Shown here in pieces: positions 9,755 to 19,030 of a DNA stretch of 58,842 bases. Every line of letters starts with the position of its first letter. The stretch's first letter is position 1. A program made the translations under genes and the position numbers. The notes under the pieces are model-generated. The model searched no databases and was not told the DNA's origin. It saw nothing but the letters and a program-made list of their open reading frames with translations. Source of the stretch: Kocuria sp. (GTDB taxonomy: Bacteria > Actinomycetota > Actinomycetes > Actinomycetales > Micrococcaceae); contig JAKDJD010000015.1 in the NCBI GenBank assembly GCA_030454085.1, positions 1 through 58,842 on the forward strand, given 5' to 3'.

Positions 9755-10978
9755 TCACGCTCCGAGAACGTCCAGACCCGGCAGATTCTTGCCCTCGATA
9801 TATTCGAGGGATGCTCCGCCACCGGTCGAGATGTGCCCGAATTGGTCATCGTTGAATCCGAGGTTGCGCACGGCGGACGCGGAGTCGCCGCCGCCGACAA
9901 CGGTCATGGCCTCCGTGTCCGCGAGAGCCTGGGCGACCCTCTTCGTTCCCTGAGCGAAAGCCTCCATTTCGAAGACTCCAACGGGGCCGTTCCAGAAAAC
10001 TGTCCGGGCTTCGGCAATGTACCGTGCGAAGGTTTTTTGCGTTTCCGGACCGATGTCCAGTCCCAGACCTTCGGCCCCGATCTTCCCTTCTTCGAGCGAT
10101 TCCACAGGACGGACTTCGTGGTCCGCGTCCGCGGCGAACGCCGAGGCCCAGACCACGTCCGTGGCGAGCACGAATTCCGTTCCTTCGGATTTTCCTCGGT
10201 CCAGGTACTCCTTGACCGTGTCGATCTGGTCCTTTTCCAGCAAGGACTTGCCGACGTTGTACCCCTGGGCTGCGGTGAAGGTGTACCCCATGCCGCCGCC
10301 GATGAGCAAAGCGTCAGCCTTGCCGATCAGATTGTCGATCACTGCCAGTTTGTCGGAGACCTTCGATCCGCCCATCACGACCACGAAGGGACGATCAGGC
10401 TTCTCAATGAGCTTGGACAGTACATCTACTTCGGTCTTGACCAAATCACCCATGAATGCCGGAAGTCTGGTCGCAATATCGTAGACCGAGGTGTGTTTGC
10501 GATGCACCGCGCCGAAGGCATCATCGACATACGCTGCCTCGTCCCCGACGACGGCAACCAGTTCATCCGCGAACGCACCGCGTTCGGAATCGTCTTTACT
10601 GGTCTCCCTCGGGTCGAAGCGGACGTTCTCGAGAACGAGCACTTCGCCGTTCTGCTGCGAAGACGCCTTCTCCTGTGCGTCGCTACCGACCGTGTCCTCC
10701 GCTGTGGTCACCGGGAAGTCCGCCAATTCGGACAGCCTCGAGGCCACGGGCGCGAGTGAGAACTGCGGATCGACCTGGCCTTTGGGTCGACCGAGGTGCG
10801 CCATAACGACGACCCGCGCCCCGGCGTCGGCCAACTTCTTCAGAACCGGCAAGGACGCCTTGATGCGACCGTCATCGGTCACCGTTGTGCCGTCGAGAGG
10901 CACGTTCAGGTCCGAACGGACCAGAACGTGCCTGCCCTCGACACCATCGGCCAAAAGCTCGTCCAGAGCATGTGCCAT
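9755..10978 (-). CDS. pgk: Phosphoglycerate kinase
   Basis: This enzyme transfers phosphate from 1,3-bisphosphoglycerate to ADP. It is 407 residues. VRSDLNVPLDG near the N-terminus and the C-terminal nucleotide-binding VGGGDSASAV are present, along with VVMGGSKVSDKL in the hinge. The ATG at 10978 is preceded by ggagaataccacc. A TTG five codons upstream (10993) has no matching site. It follows gap by about 50 bases and precedes tpiA, consistent with one glycolytic transcript. Confidence 0.97.
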   Translation of the reverse strand: MAHALDELLADGVEGRHVLVRSDLNVPLDGTTVTDDGRIKASLPVLKKLADAGARVVVMAHLGRPKGQVDPQFSLAPVASRLSELADFPVTTAEDTVGSDAQEKASSQQNGEVLVLENVRFDPRETSKDDSERGAFADELVAVVGDEAAYVDDAFGAVHRKHTSVYDIATRLPAFMGDLVKTEVDVLSKLIEKPDRPFVVVMGGSKVSDKLAVIDNLIGKADALLIGGGMGYTFTAAQGYNVGKSLLEKDQIDTVKEYLDRGKSEGTEFVLATDVVWASAFAADADHEVRPVESLEEGKIGAEGLGLDIGPETQKTFARYIAEARTVFWNGPVGVFEMEAFAQGTKRVAQALADTEAMTVVGGGDSASAVRNLGFNDDQFGHISTGGGASLEYIEGKNLPGLDVLGA

Positions 10979-11027
10979 GGTGGTATTCTCCAAACCTCGT
11001 TGTAGGGAAAGCGATCCGTTCCCTATC

Positions 11028-12032
11028 TTAGAGCTCTGCAGCCAACTTGTTGACGAACTTCACGGTGCGGGAAGTGAAGCCCCACTCGTTGTCGTACCAG
11101 GCGAACACCTTGACCTGGCCGTTGAGCACGGAGGTCAATTCGGCGTCGAAGACCGTGGAGATCTCTTCGCCGACGATGTCGGTCGAGACGATCGGGTCCT
11201 CGGTGTACTTGATGATTCCCTCGTAATCGCCCTCGGCGGCTTCCTTGACGGCGGCGTTGATCTCTTCCGCGGTCACGTCCTTTTCGAGGGTCAGCGAGAG
11301 GTCGACGATGGAACCGGTGATGGTCGGCACGCGGAAGGCCATGCCGTCCAGCTTGCCGGCGACCGGCTCGTAGACCTTCCCCACGGTGCGGGCGGCACCG
11401 GTCGACGTCGGGATCATGTTGACCGCCGCGGCGCGAGCACGACGCAGGTCCTTGTGGGGAGCGTCCTGCAGGCGCTGGTCCGCGGTGTAGGAGTGGATCG
11501 TGGTCATGAGACCGGCCTTGATTCCGAAGTTCTGGTCCAGAACCTTCGCCAGCGGTGCCAGGCAGTTGGTGGTGCAGGAAGCATTCGACACGACGTGGTG
11601 CGTGTCGTTGTCGTACGTGTCATCGTTCACGCCCATGACGAACGTACCGTCCAGGTTCGATCCCGGGGCCGAAATAACGACCTTCTTGGCACCGGCGTCG
11701 AGGTGAGCCTTGGCCTTGGCTCCGTCCGTGAACAGACCGGTCGACTCGAGAACGATGTCGATGTCGAGGTCCTTCCAGGGCAGGTCAGCAGGGTTCTTCT
11801 CGGAGAGGACCTGCAGTTTCTTGCCGTCGACCAGGATGCTGCCGTCCTGAACCTCGACCTCAGCCTTCAGGGGCCCGAGGATCGAGTCGTATTTGAGGAG
11901 GTGAGCCAAAGTCTCGGGGCTGGTCAAGTCGTTGACCGCAACGATCTCGATGTTCTCGCCCTGCTCGCGAACGGCCCGGAAGAAGTTGCGGCCGATTCGA
12001 CCAAAACCATTGATACCAATACGTACAGTCAC
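11028..12032 (-). CDS. gap: Type I glyceraldehyde-3-phosphate dehydrogenase
   Basis: This NAD-dependent phosphorylating GAPDH is 334 residues. The nucleotide-binding GINGFGRIGRN is at the N-terminus. The catalytic Cys is C153 in SNASCTTNCLAP. The C-terminal WYDNEWGFTSR is conserved. The GTG start at 12032 is preceded by gaggagt with about 10 nt spacing. It heads the gap-pgk-tpiA-secG group, so its promoter should lie in the preceding 230 bases. Confidence 0.97.
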   Translation of the reverse strand: MTVRIGINGFGRIGRNFFRAVREQGENIEIVAVNDLTSPETLAHLLKYDSILGPLKAEVEVQDGSILVDGKKLQVLSEKNPADLPWKDLDIDIVLESTGLFTDGAKAKAHLDAGAKKVVISAPGSNLDGTFVMGVNDDTYDNDTHHVVSNASCTTNCLAPLAKVLDQNFGIKAGLMTTIHSYTADQRLQDAPHKDLRRARAAAVNMIPTSTGAARTVGKVYEPVAGKLDGMAFRVPTITGSIVDLSLTLEKDVTAEEINAAVKEAAEGDYEGIIKYTEDPIVSTDIVGEEISTVFDAELTSVLNGQVKVFAWYDNEWGFTSRTVKFVNKLAAEL

Positions 12033-12418
12033 TTGAGATCAAACTCCTCAGTTCGAGTGCTTATCGTTGGGAGTGCTTTCCGAAGAAATGCACCCTGCCG
12101 AACGTGAGGCGTCGGATGGTTTGGGAATCGATGACGACACCGTCCGTTCGGTTCTGATCCCAGTTTAGGTGATTTTGTGTGTGTTTGGGTGTGTTTCTGC
12201 GGGATTTTTTGGGACCGATGACCGTTTCCGCCCCTCGAACGCCCCATGATGCCACGCAAAAACCCCGGGAAGACGGGGCTTCCCGGGGTTCTGCGTGTGC
12301 TTCTGTGGGATCGTGTGGCTAATTTGCGCTCAGAGCTGAAGTCGTTCGACGAGTTTGTCTGCTCATGGACGCATGAAGATGTGCCGCATCGCCTGAGGGC
12401 AATAACATCAGAGGGGCC
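12033..12418. other. gap-whiA intergenic region
   Basis: This 386-base gene-free stretch holds the leader and promoter of gap at its low-coordinate side and the whiA terminator near 12257-12290. A T/G-rich run (gtgtgtgtttgggtgtgttt, near 12175-12200) reads as CA-rich on the gap strand. I find no convincing -35/-10 pair, no riboswitch-like fold, and no credible short gene. Confidence 0.5.
12257..12290 (-). terminator. Intrinsic terminator after whiA
   Basis: A 12-bp stem aaccccgggaag / cttcccggggtt (arms 12261-12272 and 12279-12290) is followed on the minus strand by a run of five T (complement of 12258-12262). It ends the whiA transcript before the gap promoter region. Confidence 0.75.
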
Positions 12419-13393
12419 TCAGCGGGAGGTGCCTTGTGGTGCAGTGTCGGTCCCGGGAATGCCTTCGGTGGCGGCCTGCTTGTCGGCCATGGCCAGCAGA
12501 CGGCGAATGCGGCCTGCGATGGCATCTTTCGTCAGCGGCGGATCGGCCAATCGCCCCAGTTCGTCCAAGCTCGCGTGGCGATGGGCGAGACGCAGCCGGC
12601 CGGCGTAGTGCAGGTGCTCGGGGACATCGTCTCCGAGGATCTCCAGCGCTCGCTCGACCCTGGCACCAGCGGCGACCGCAGCCTGCGCGGATCGCCGCAG
12701 GTTGGCGTCATCGAAGTTGGCGAGCCGGTTCGCGGTGGCACGGACCTCCCGGTGCGTTCGACGATCCTGCCACTGCGACAGGACACCACTGGCCCCCATA
12801 CGTCGCAAGAGTTGCCCGATCGTCTCGCCATCTCGGACGACCACGCGATCCGCGCCACGGACCTCCCTGGCCTTGGCGAAAATGTCGAGGCGGCGTGCCG
12901 ATCCAACGAGAGCGAGGGCCGCTTCCGGGCCGGGACACGTGAACTCCATGGCGGAGGAACGGCCGGGTTCGGTGAGCGAGCCATGAGCCATGAATGCGCC
13001 CCTCATCACAGCTTCGGATTCGGCCAGCGAACCGTTGACCACTGTGGGCGGAAGCCCTCGCACCGGCCGACCGCGGGTGTCGAGCAAACCGGTCTGCCGT
13101 GCCAATGCCTCTCCCCCACGCTGGACCCTGAGCACGTAGTGGCCGCCGCGCTTGAGCGCACCGCCAGAGACCGTGATGAGTTCGCAGTGGTGGCCATAAA
13201 GCTCTTCGATGGCCGTCTGGACCCGTCGCGCGGTTTCGCGATGATCCAGTTCGGCCTCGATGACGATCTGGCCCGACACAAGATGCAGACCGCCCGCAAA
13301 ACGAAGCACGGTCGCTACCTCGGCCCGGCGAGTCGAGGATTTGGGTACCTCGAGTTTCGCCAATTCGTCCTTTACGAGAGCCGTCAGGGCCAT
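12419..13393 (-). CDS. whiA: DNA-binding protein WhiA
   Basis: WhiA combines a degenerate LAGLIDADG homing-endonuclease fold with a C-terminal helix-turn-helix. In actinobacteria it works with WhiB to control division and sporulation genes; non-sporulating relatives keep it. The protein is 324 residues. [15 protein letters not shown] is the typical start, [17 protein letters not shown] is conserved, and the HTH region is near [19 protein letters not shown]. It is last in rapZ-yvcK-whiA order. Confidence 0.95.
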   Translation of the reverse strand: MALTALVKDELAKLEVPKSSTRRAEVATVLRFAGGLHLVSGQIVIEAELDHRETARRVQTAIEELYGHHCELITVSGGALKRGGHYVLRVQRGGEALARQTGLLDTRGRPVRGLPPTVVNGSLAESEAVMRGAFMAHGSLTEPGRSSAMEFTCPGPEAALALVGSARRLDIFAKAREVRGADRVVVRDGETIGQLLRRMGASGVLSQWQDRRTHREVRATANRLANFDDANLRRSAQAAVAAGARVERALEILGDDVPEHLHYAGRLRLAHRHASLDELGRLADPPLTKDAIAGRIRRLLAMADKQAATEGIPGTDTAPQGTSR

Positions 13394-13465
13394 TCAGTAT
13401 TCCTCCGGACTGATGATATGTGGAGCACGGACCGACCCCCGGGGGTCGCCGGTCCCTAGGTGAGG

Positions 13466-14491
13466 TTACACGCTCGGAGTGTCAGGTTCCACGCCGAAAG
13501 AATTGTCAGGAACCCGCATGGCCTCCTGGTAGGCGGCCGCGAGCCGCAGAGGATTATGCAGATTCTCACCCTGTCGGGTCCGCAGATCGCTCCACACCAT
13601 TTTGGCCTGACGTCGGCGAACGGCCTGTTCGAAGGCCTGCTGCTCCTGGATGGACGTGGGATCGCCGATCACGGCCCGAATGCGCAATTCGGGAGCGTAC
13701 TCCTCCAATGCTTCTAGGTGCCCGATAGCGCCGAGCCCTGCGGTCTCCTTCTCCTCGAGGCTCAAGTTCATGGACACGCAGATCTTTGCTTTGGTCTCGC
13801 AGAGTGCCTCACGACTCTCCCGGAGCAAGAGATGAGGAACCACTGAGGTGAACCAGGATCCCGGGCCGAGAATGACCCAGTCCGCTTCCGTGATCGCCCG
13901 GACGGACGCCTCGCACACGCGCGCATCGGCCGGTTCCAGGACGAGGTTCTCGACCCTCTCGGCCTTGGCCAGTTTTGCCTGACCGACGAGTCGCTCGCGT
14001 GTGCCGTCTTCGGCCACGGCCTCGCCGGAGATGACCAGGGGGTCCAATGCCATGGGAAGAACACGTCCCCGCGCCTCGACGAGGCGCGAGGCCCACTCCA
14101 AACCCGCAACAGGGTCCCCCAGGAGTTGCCAGAGACTGACCAGAAGAAGATTCCCCATCGCGTGACCGTCGATTTCACGGGGAGCTTCGGGAAGCGCAGA
14201 GAACCGGTGCTGGATGGCTTCCCGCCACAAGTGGCCCCATTCGGAGTCGTCACACAGTGCGGAAAGAGCCATCCTGAGGTCTCCAGGAGGCAGAACGTTG
14301 AACTGGTCTCGCAGGCGCCCCGAGGACCCGCCGTCGTCGGCGACCGTGACCACGGCGGTGATGTGCGGAGTCACGAGCCTCAGCGCACTGAGGGACGCAT
14401 ACAGTCCGTGTCCGCCACCCAGCGCCACGACCTTGGGTGAATGCCGAGATCCCGGGACCCGGCGGTCCAGTTGATGGGAAGAGTAAACCAT
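13466..14491 (-). CDS. yvcK: YvcK/CofD-family gluconeogenesis factor
   Basis: This CofD-like protein of the YvcK group (CuvA in mycobacteria) binds UDP-sugars and influences cell wall synthesis and growth on gluconeogenic carbon. It is 341 residues. The dinucleotide-type loop VVALGGGHGL lies at 21-30, and VTVADDGGSSGRLR and PPGDLRMAL are the signature segments. The ATG at 14491 lies 8 nt after the rapZ stop, with aggggc upstream. It is sandwiched between rapZ and whiA, a conserved trio. Confidence 0.92.
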   Translation of the reverse strand: MVYSSHQLDRRVPGSRHSPKVVALGGGHGLYASLSALRLVTPHITAVVTVADDGGSSGRLRDQFNVLPPGDLRMALSALCDDSEWGHLWREAIQHRFSALPEAPREIDGHAMGNLLLVSLWQLLGDPVAGLEWASRLVEARGRVLPMALDPLVISGEAVAEDGTRERLVGQAKLAKAERVENLVLEPADARVCEASVRAITEADWVILGPGSWFTSVVPHLLLRESREALCETKAKICVSMNLSLEEKETAGLGAIGHLEALEEYAPELRIRAVIGDPTSIQEQQAFEQAVRRRQAKMVWSDLRTRQGENLHNPLRLAAAYQEAMRVPDNSFGVEPDTPSV

Positions 14492-14499
14492 GTCTGCCC

Positions 14500-15417
14500 C
14501 TATTCACGACCAAGGTCTCTATGCTGGAAATTGACGGTGACGTTCTCCAACTGTCCGAGTCGCTTGGCGATCTCCTCGGTCACCGCCACGGATCTGTGTT
14601 TTCCGCCCGTGCAGCCGACGGCGATGGTCGCATAGTGCTTGTTCTCTGTCCGGTAACCATCGATCACCGGCTTCAGGGATTCAACGTACAAGTCCACGAA
14701 CTTGTTTGCGCCGTCATTGCCGAGAACAAAATCTCTGACCGGTGCATCTTGGCCGGTGTGCGGCCGAAGCTCGGCGATCCAATGAGGGTTCGGGATGAAT
14801 CGAACGTCCGCGACGAAGTTTGCATCGGCCGGAACGCCATACTTGAACCCGAAACTCATGACCGTGATGTTCACGATCGAAGGGCCGTCCACGGAGTACG
14901 TCTGGGAAATGACCGTGGAGAGTTCGTGCACGTTGTATTTCGTGGTGTCCAGGACGACGTCGGCCCGCTCCTTGAGGTCCGCCAGGAGGTCCCTCTCCGC
15001 GCGAATGCCGTCCAGGATCCGACCATTCCCTTGGAGAGGGTGCGGGCGCCGTTGGGCCTCGTAGCGCGCAATGATCGTCTCGTCCGTCGCATCGAGGAAC
15101 AGCATCGTGAACTCGACCGGGGCGTTCTGCAGCACGTCGAATGCTTCCTTGAAGTCGGCAAACAGCGCTTTGCCGCGAATGTCGATGATCACGGCCAGTT
15201 TCGGCATCGACTGCGGGGCTCTGGCCACCAGGTCCACCAGTGGGCCCAACAGGTTCGGGGGAATGTTGTCCACGACGTACCACCCGGCATCCTCAAGGGT
15301 GTGCGCGGCGGTCGAGCGCCCTGCACCGGAGATTCCGGTGATGACCAGCATCTCGGTCTGCTCGGGTTTCTCTGGCGTCAATCGTTCGGGGTCGATCGTT
15401 GGATTGTCTTGGCTCAC
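14500..15417 (-). CDS. rapZ: RNase adapter protein RapZ (YvcJ family P-loop NTPase)
   Basis: This 305-residue nucleotide-binding protein is the homolog of RapZ/YvcJ. RapZ tunes GlmS levels through small RNAs in enterobacteria; the actinobacterial role is less defined. The Walker A loop GISGAGRS (28-35) has Arg at the usual Lys position. The C-terminal half carries IGCTGGKHRS-like sequence (AVGCTGGKHRSV), a strong family signature. The GTG start at 15417 has gggag upstream. It is first of rapZ-yvcK-whiA. Confidence 0.93.
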   Translation of the reverse strand: MSQDNPTIDPERLTPEKPEQTEMLVITGISGAGRSTAAHTLEDAGWYVVDNIPPNLLGPLVDLVARAPQSMPKLAVIIDIRGKALFADFKEAFDVLQNAPVEFTMLFLDATDETIIARYEAQRRPHPLQGNGRILDGIRAERDLLADLKERADVVLDTTKYNVHELSTVISQTYSVDGPSIVNITVMSFGFKYGVPADANFVADVRFIPNPHWIAELRPHTGQDAPVRDFVLGNDGANKFVDLYVESLKPVIDGYRTENKHYATIAVGCTGGKHRSVAVTEEIAKRLGQLENVTVNFQHRDLGRE

Positions 15418-15506
15418 AGGCTGGCTCCCGCTGGTGCAAAGTGTCGAGATGTCGGTGTGTCCGCCTCACCGAGAACGAGACTCGGCGTTGCGTCCTCCAC
15501 CCAAGA

Positions 15507-17489
15507 CTACTCGGATACCGGCCCGGAATCCTCGGAGTGCTCCGCATCTGTGGACAAGTGCGCCCGAACCTTCTCGGCAAGCCGAGGGCCGATCCCCTGG
15601 GCACGTGTCAGGTCCTCTACGGAGGCCTCGCGAATGGCCTTCAGAGAACCGAATTCCTTCAGGAGCGCTTCCCTCTTGGCCTTCCCGAGGCCTTCGACGC
15701 AGTCGAGGGCGGAAGCGAGCATGGCCTTGCCCCGTTTTGACCGGTGGAATGTAATAGCGAATCGGTGGGCTTCGTCCCGAAGGCGCTGCAGCAGGAACAG
15801 TCCGTGGGATGAGCGCGGCAAGATCACCGGAAAGTCGTCATCCGGGACCCAAATCTCCTCAAGCCGCTTGGCCAGGCCAACCACAGCAACGTCGGTGACG
15901 CCCAGGTCGTCGAGTGCTTGTTGAGCCGCAGCGACCTGAGGGGGTCCGCCGTCGACGACCACCAGGTTGGGTGGGTAGGCAAACTTGGCAGGTTCCGTCG
16001 ACTCCGATTGGTCGACCTCTCCCGAAGCCTGGGGCGAGCTCTCCCGCTCCTGCTGCTCGGCCAGGTAACGCTTGAAACGTCGGGTGATCACGTCATACAT
16101 AGACGCCGTGTCGTCCCGAGCCGCCTCGCCGCGGATCGAGAACTTGCGGTAATCGGATTTGCGCGGCAACCCGTCTTCGAAGACCACCATGGACGCCACG
16201 ACATTGGTCCCTTGAACGTGGGAGATGTCGTAGCATTCGATGCGCATCAGTGCGTCAGGCAGGTCCAGAGCCTCCTGGAGCTCTTGGAGAGAGGCGCTGC
16301 GCGTGGTCAGGTCACCGGCACGCCTCGACTTGTGCAGGGTCAACGCCTGCTTGGCGTTGTCCGCCACGGTTCCCATGAGCTGGACTCGCTCACCGCGCTG
16401 AGGCACCGATATGGTGACTTTGCTACCGCGAAGACCCGACAACCATTCCTGGAGCTGATCGGCGTTCTCGGGCATGACCGGGACCAGCACGTTACGAGGA
16501 ATCTCGTTGAGGTTCAGCTCGGCGTCGACCGGTGCGCTGGCCATAGTCACCGCCGACTCACCGTAGACCTGCTGGAGCAATTGCTCGACCATTTCGGGTG
16601 CAGACAGGTCCTCGACCCTTTCGACGATCCACCCTCGCTGTCCACGAATGCGGCCGCCTCGGACGTGGAAGACCTGGGCCGCGGCCTCGAGCTCGTCCTC
16701 GTGGAAGGCGAAGAGGTCCGCGTCCACGGAGTCCGAGAGGACGACGGCGTTGCGCTCGAATGCCTTTCGCAGGGCCGCAATGTCATCGCGCAGTCGCGCC
16801 GCGTGCTCGAATTCCATGTTCTCGGCGGCCGTCTCCATCGTGGAGGTGAGCTTCCGGATGTACTTCTCGGAATCTCCCGCCATGAACCGGCACAGCTGGT
16901 CCGCGAGATCCTTGTGGTCCTCTTCGCTGATACGGCCGACGCAAGGTGCCGAGCACTTGTCGATGTACCCGAGCAGGCAGGGTCTTCCCGCTTGCTCGGC
17001 ACGTTTGAAGACCGAACGCGTGCACGTCCTGACCGGGAACACCCTCAGGAGCGAGTCGAGAGTCTCACGAATGGCCCACGCCTGTGAGAACGGACCGAAG
17101 TAGCGAGTCCCCTTCTTCTTGGCACCGCGTGTGACCTGTGCCCGCGGAAAGCGGTCCGCCATCGAGACCGCCATGTACGGGTACGACTTGTCGTCCCGGT
17201 ACATAATGTTGAAGCGCGGGGTGTACTGCTTGATCCAGGTGTACTCCAGCTGGAGCGATTCCATTTCGGAACCAACGACCGTCCACTCCACGCTCGCCCC
17301 CGTATGGACCATGGCATAGGTCTTCGGTGCGAGCTGTTGGGGCTTCTGGAAATAGGAGTTCAGGCGGTTTCTGAGGTTCTTGGCCTTGCCGACGTAGATG
17401 ACACGACCGAATTCGTCCCGGAAGCGGTACACGCCCGGCTGGGTGGGAATCTCGCCCGATCCTGGCCTGTAGCTTGCCGGGTCCGCCAT
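15507..17489 (-). CDS. uvrC: Excinuclease ABC subunit C
   Basis: UvrC makes both incisions in nucleotide excision repair. It is 660 residues. The N-terminal GIY-YIG nuclease domain is clear (GVYRFRDEFGRVIYVGKAKN). A four-Cys-like CLLGYIDKCSAPC segment follows, then a UVR motif around FEHAARLRDD, an RNase H-like half (ECYDISHVQGTN, VVVDGGPPQ), and C-terminal helix-hairpin-helix repeats. The gene precedes rapZ, as in most actinobacteria. uvrA lies 1.5 kb away on the same strand. Confidence 0.97.
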   Translation of the reverse strand: MADPASYRPGSGEIPTQPGVYRFRDEFGRVIYVGKAKNLRNRLNSYFQKPQQLAPKTYAMVHTGASVEWTVVGSEMESLQLEYTWIKQYTPRFNIMYRDDKSYPYMAVSMADRFPRAQVTRGAKKKGTRYFGPFSQAWAIRETLDSLLRVFPVRTCTRSVFKRAEQAGRPCLLGYIDKCSAPCVGRISEEDHKDLADQLCRFMAGDSEKYIRKLTSTMETAAENMEFEHAARLRDDIAALRKAFERNAVVLSDSVDADLFAFHEDELEAAAQVFHVRGGRIRGQRGWIVERVEDLSAPEMVEQLLQQVYGESAVTMASAPVDAELNLNEIPRNVLVPVMPENADQLQEWLSGLRGSKVTISVPQRGERVQLMGTVADNAKQALTLHKSRRAGDLTTRSASLQELQEALDLPDALMRIECYDISHVQGTNVVASMVVFEDGLPRKSDYRKFSIRGEAARDDTASMYDVITRRFKRYLAEQQERESSPQASGEVDQSESTEPAKFAYPPNLVVVDGGPPQVAAAQQALDDLGVTDVAVVGLAKRLEEIWVPDDDFPVILPRSSHGLFLLQRLRDEAHRFAITFHRSKRGKAMLASALDCVEGLGKAKREALLKEFGSLKAIREASVEDLTRAQGIGPRLAEKVRAHLSTDAEHSEDSGPVSE

Positions 17490-17507
17490 CTTCTCCTTCT
17501 CCTTCGT

Positions 17508-18197
17508 TCAGTCGTCGTTTCCCGCGTCCTTGTCCAACGACGGCGAGGTGTTGTATTCGTTCTTGCGGGGTTGGCCGGAAAGGTGAGCTATGCGGTCCAT
17601 GATGATCTCCGTGGTCTCACGCCGCTGCTTCCCGGTCTGCTGGTCCCCCAGTTTGTCGAAGTAGAGCGGCTCGCCCACGCGGACGGTGAAGCGAACCGGT
17701 CGAATCATTCTGGAGCCTGGGGGTTGGAGTCTGTCGGTGCCGATGAGGCCAACGGGAACGACCGGCGCGCCAGTCTTGTGGGCCAACCACGCGACCCCAA
17801 TTCTGCCCCTATAGAGAAACCCATCCCTCGACCGGGTTCCTTCGGGATAGATCCCGAAGACTTGTCCGTTCTCCAATCGCTCCAGTCCCTTGTCCAATGC
17901 CTTGAGGCGTCCGGTCTGGTCTGATCGGTTCACCGGAATGATGTCGATGAGTTCGAACAGGGTCTTCATGGCGCGGCCCTTCAGACCAGGCGAATTCACG
18001 TATTCCGCCTTCGCGAGAAAGGCCACTCGGCGCGGCATGAGCGCGGAAATGATCACGCTGTCCAGGAACGCCTTGTGGTTCGACGCGACGATCACCGGTC
18101 CGGACTCGGGAAAATTGTGGAGTCCTGTGACCCGGGCACGGAAACCAATTTTCATCAGGCCGGTGACGGTGGTCTGCGCCAAGTGGTACAGCTTCAC
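17508..18197 (-). CDS. 1-acyl-glycerol-3-phosphate acyltransferase-like protein (PlsC family)
   Basis: This 229-residue lysophospholipid acyltransferase-type enzyme is probably membrane associated. It has the NHx4D motif (N40 H41 ... D46 in SNHKAFLD) and the acceptor-binding YPEGTRSRDG with E119. The usual substrate is lysophosphatidic acid, but close paralogs use other acceptors, so the substrate is inferred. The GTG start at 18197 is preceded by aggagagcaaccc. The stop lies 18 bases before the uvrC start on the same strand, so uvrC may be co-transcribed. Confidence 0.85.
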   Translation of the reverse strand: MKLYHLAQTTVTGLMKIGFRARVTGLHNFPESGPVIVASNHKAFLDSVIISALMPRRVAFLAKAEYVNSPGLKGRAMKTLFELIDIIPVNRSDQTGRLKALDKGLERLENGQVFGIYPEGTRSRDGFLYRGRIGVAWLAHKTGAPVVPVGLIGTDRLQPPGSRMIRPVRFTVRVGEPLYFDKLGDQQTGKQRRETTEIIMDRIAHLSGQPRKNEYNTSPSLDKDAGNDD

Positions 18198-18289
18198 GGG
18201 TTGCTCTCCTCACAAAGAATCGTCGAAAACACTGTACCCGGTCCCGGACCGCGGTCCCGCTCAGGAAAGACGGCACATGCCCGAGGCAG

Positions 18290-19030
18290 TCACGCCGGTC
18301 CTCGGAGGTCCCCCAGCCCGGTCTCCCGCGCCATAACGGTTCGCAGCCCCGTGATGTCATCGACGATGCTCACGGCTCCCGCGTCCGCGAGTTCGGTTCC
18401 TGAAGCGAACCCCCAGGACACACCGATGCAGGCAATCCCGTGAGCCCGTGCGCCGGCGACGTCGTATTCCCGGTCACCGACCATCACGGTCCTTTCGGGG
18501 TCGACGACGCCGAGACTGGGGTCCCTGACAGCTCGGTCCTCAATCAGGCGAAAAGCTCGGTCGATAACCCCCGCCTTGTCGGCGGGCAGATCCATGGTCT
18601 CCGGCTTGAGTTCGTCCCTCGAGCCGGAGACGACGTCAAAATACTCAACCAGCCCGAAGTCCCGCAGAAGAATTTCCGTGGTCGGAAGCGGCTTCTGGGT
18701 AGCCAGCCCGACGACTGCGGGAAGTTCCGCGAGATCACGCAACAAGTCCATGACCCCCGGATACAACATCGAGGATTTCCGTGCGCGCTCCAGGTAGCCC
18801 CCGCGGTACGTGGCCAATATGTCCCGGTGGAATTCGGTCGGAATGTCCGTGTAGGCGCTCAAGGACTCGTCCGTGGACGGACCCACGAACTTGCGGAGCG
18901 TGTCCGGCTCGGGCCGGTCGAACCCGTGCGCCTCGATCGCATCGGCTATCCCATCCGTGATCGCGCCAGCAGGGTCGAGCAAAGTCCCGTCCAAATCGAA
19001 CAGAACCGCCGGGGTACGAGATGTGCTCAT
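18290..19030 (-). CDS. HAD-family hydrolase (phosphoglycolate phosphatase-like)
   Basis: This 246-residue haloacid dehalogenase-type phosphatase has motif I FDLDGT (D12, D14). The later motif VMVGDREYDVAGAR and the helical cap indicate the Gph/PGP subgroup; an in vivo substrate cannot be read from sequence. The ATG at 19030 overlaps the uvrA TGA by one base (TGATG), so translation is likely coupled. A uvrA-coupled phosphatase is notable but may only reflect operon packing. Confidence 0.85.
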   Translation of the reverse strand: MSTSRTPAVLFDLDGTLLDPAGAITDGIADAIEAHGFDRPEPDTLRKFVGPSTDESLSAYTDIPTEFHRDILATYRGGYLERARKSSMLYPGVMDLLRDLAELPAVVGLATQKPLPTTEILLRDFGLVEYFDVVSGSRDELKPETMDLPADKAGVIDRAFRLIEDRAVRDPSLGVVDPERTVMVGDREYDVAGARAHGIACIGVSWGFASGTELADAGAVSIVDDITGLRTVMARETGLGDLRGPA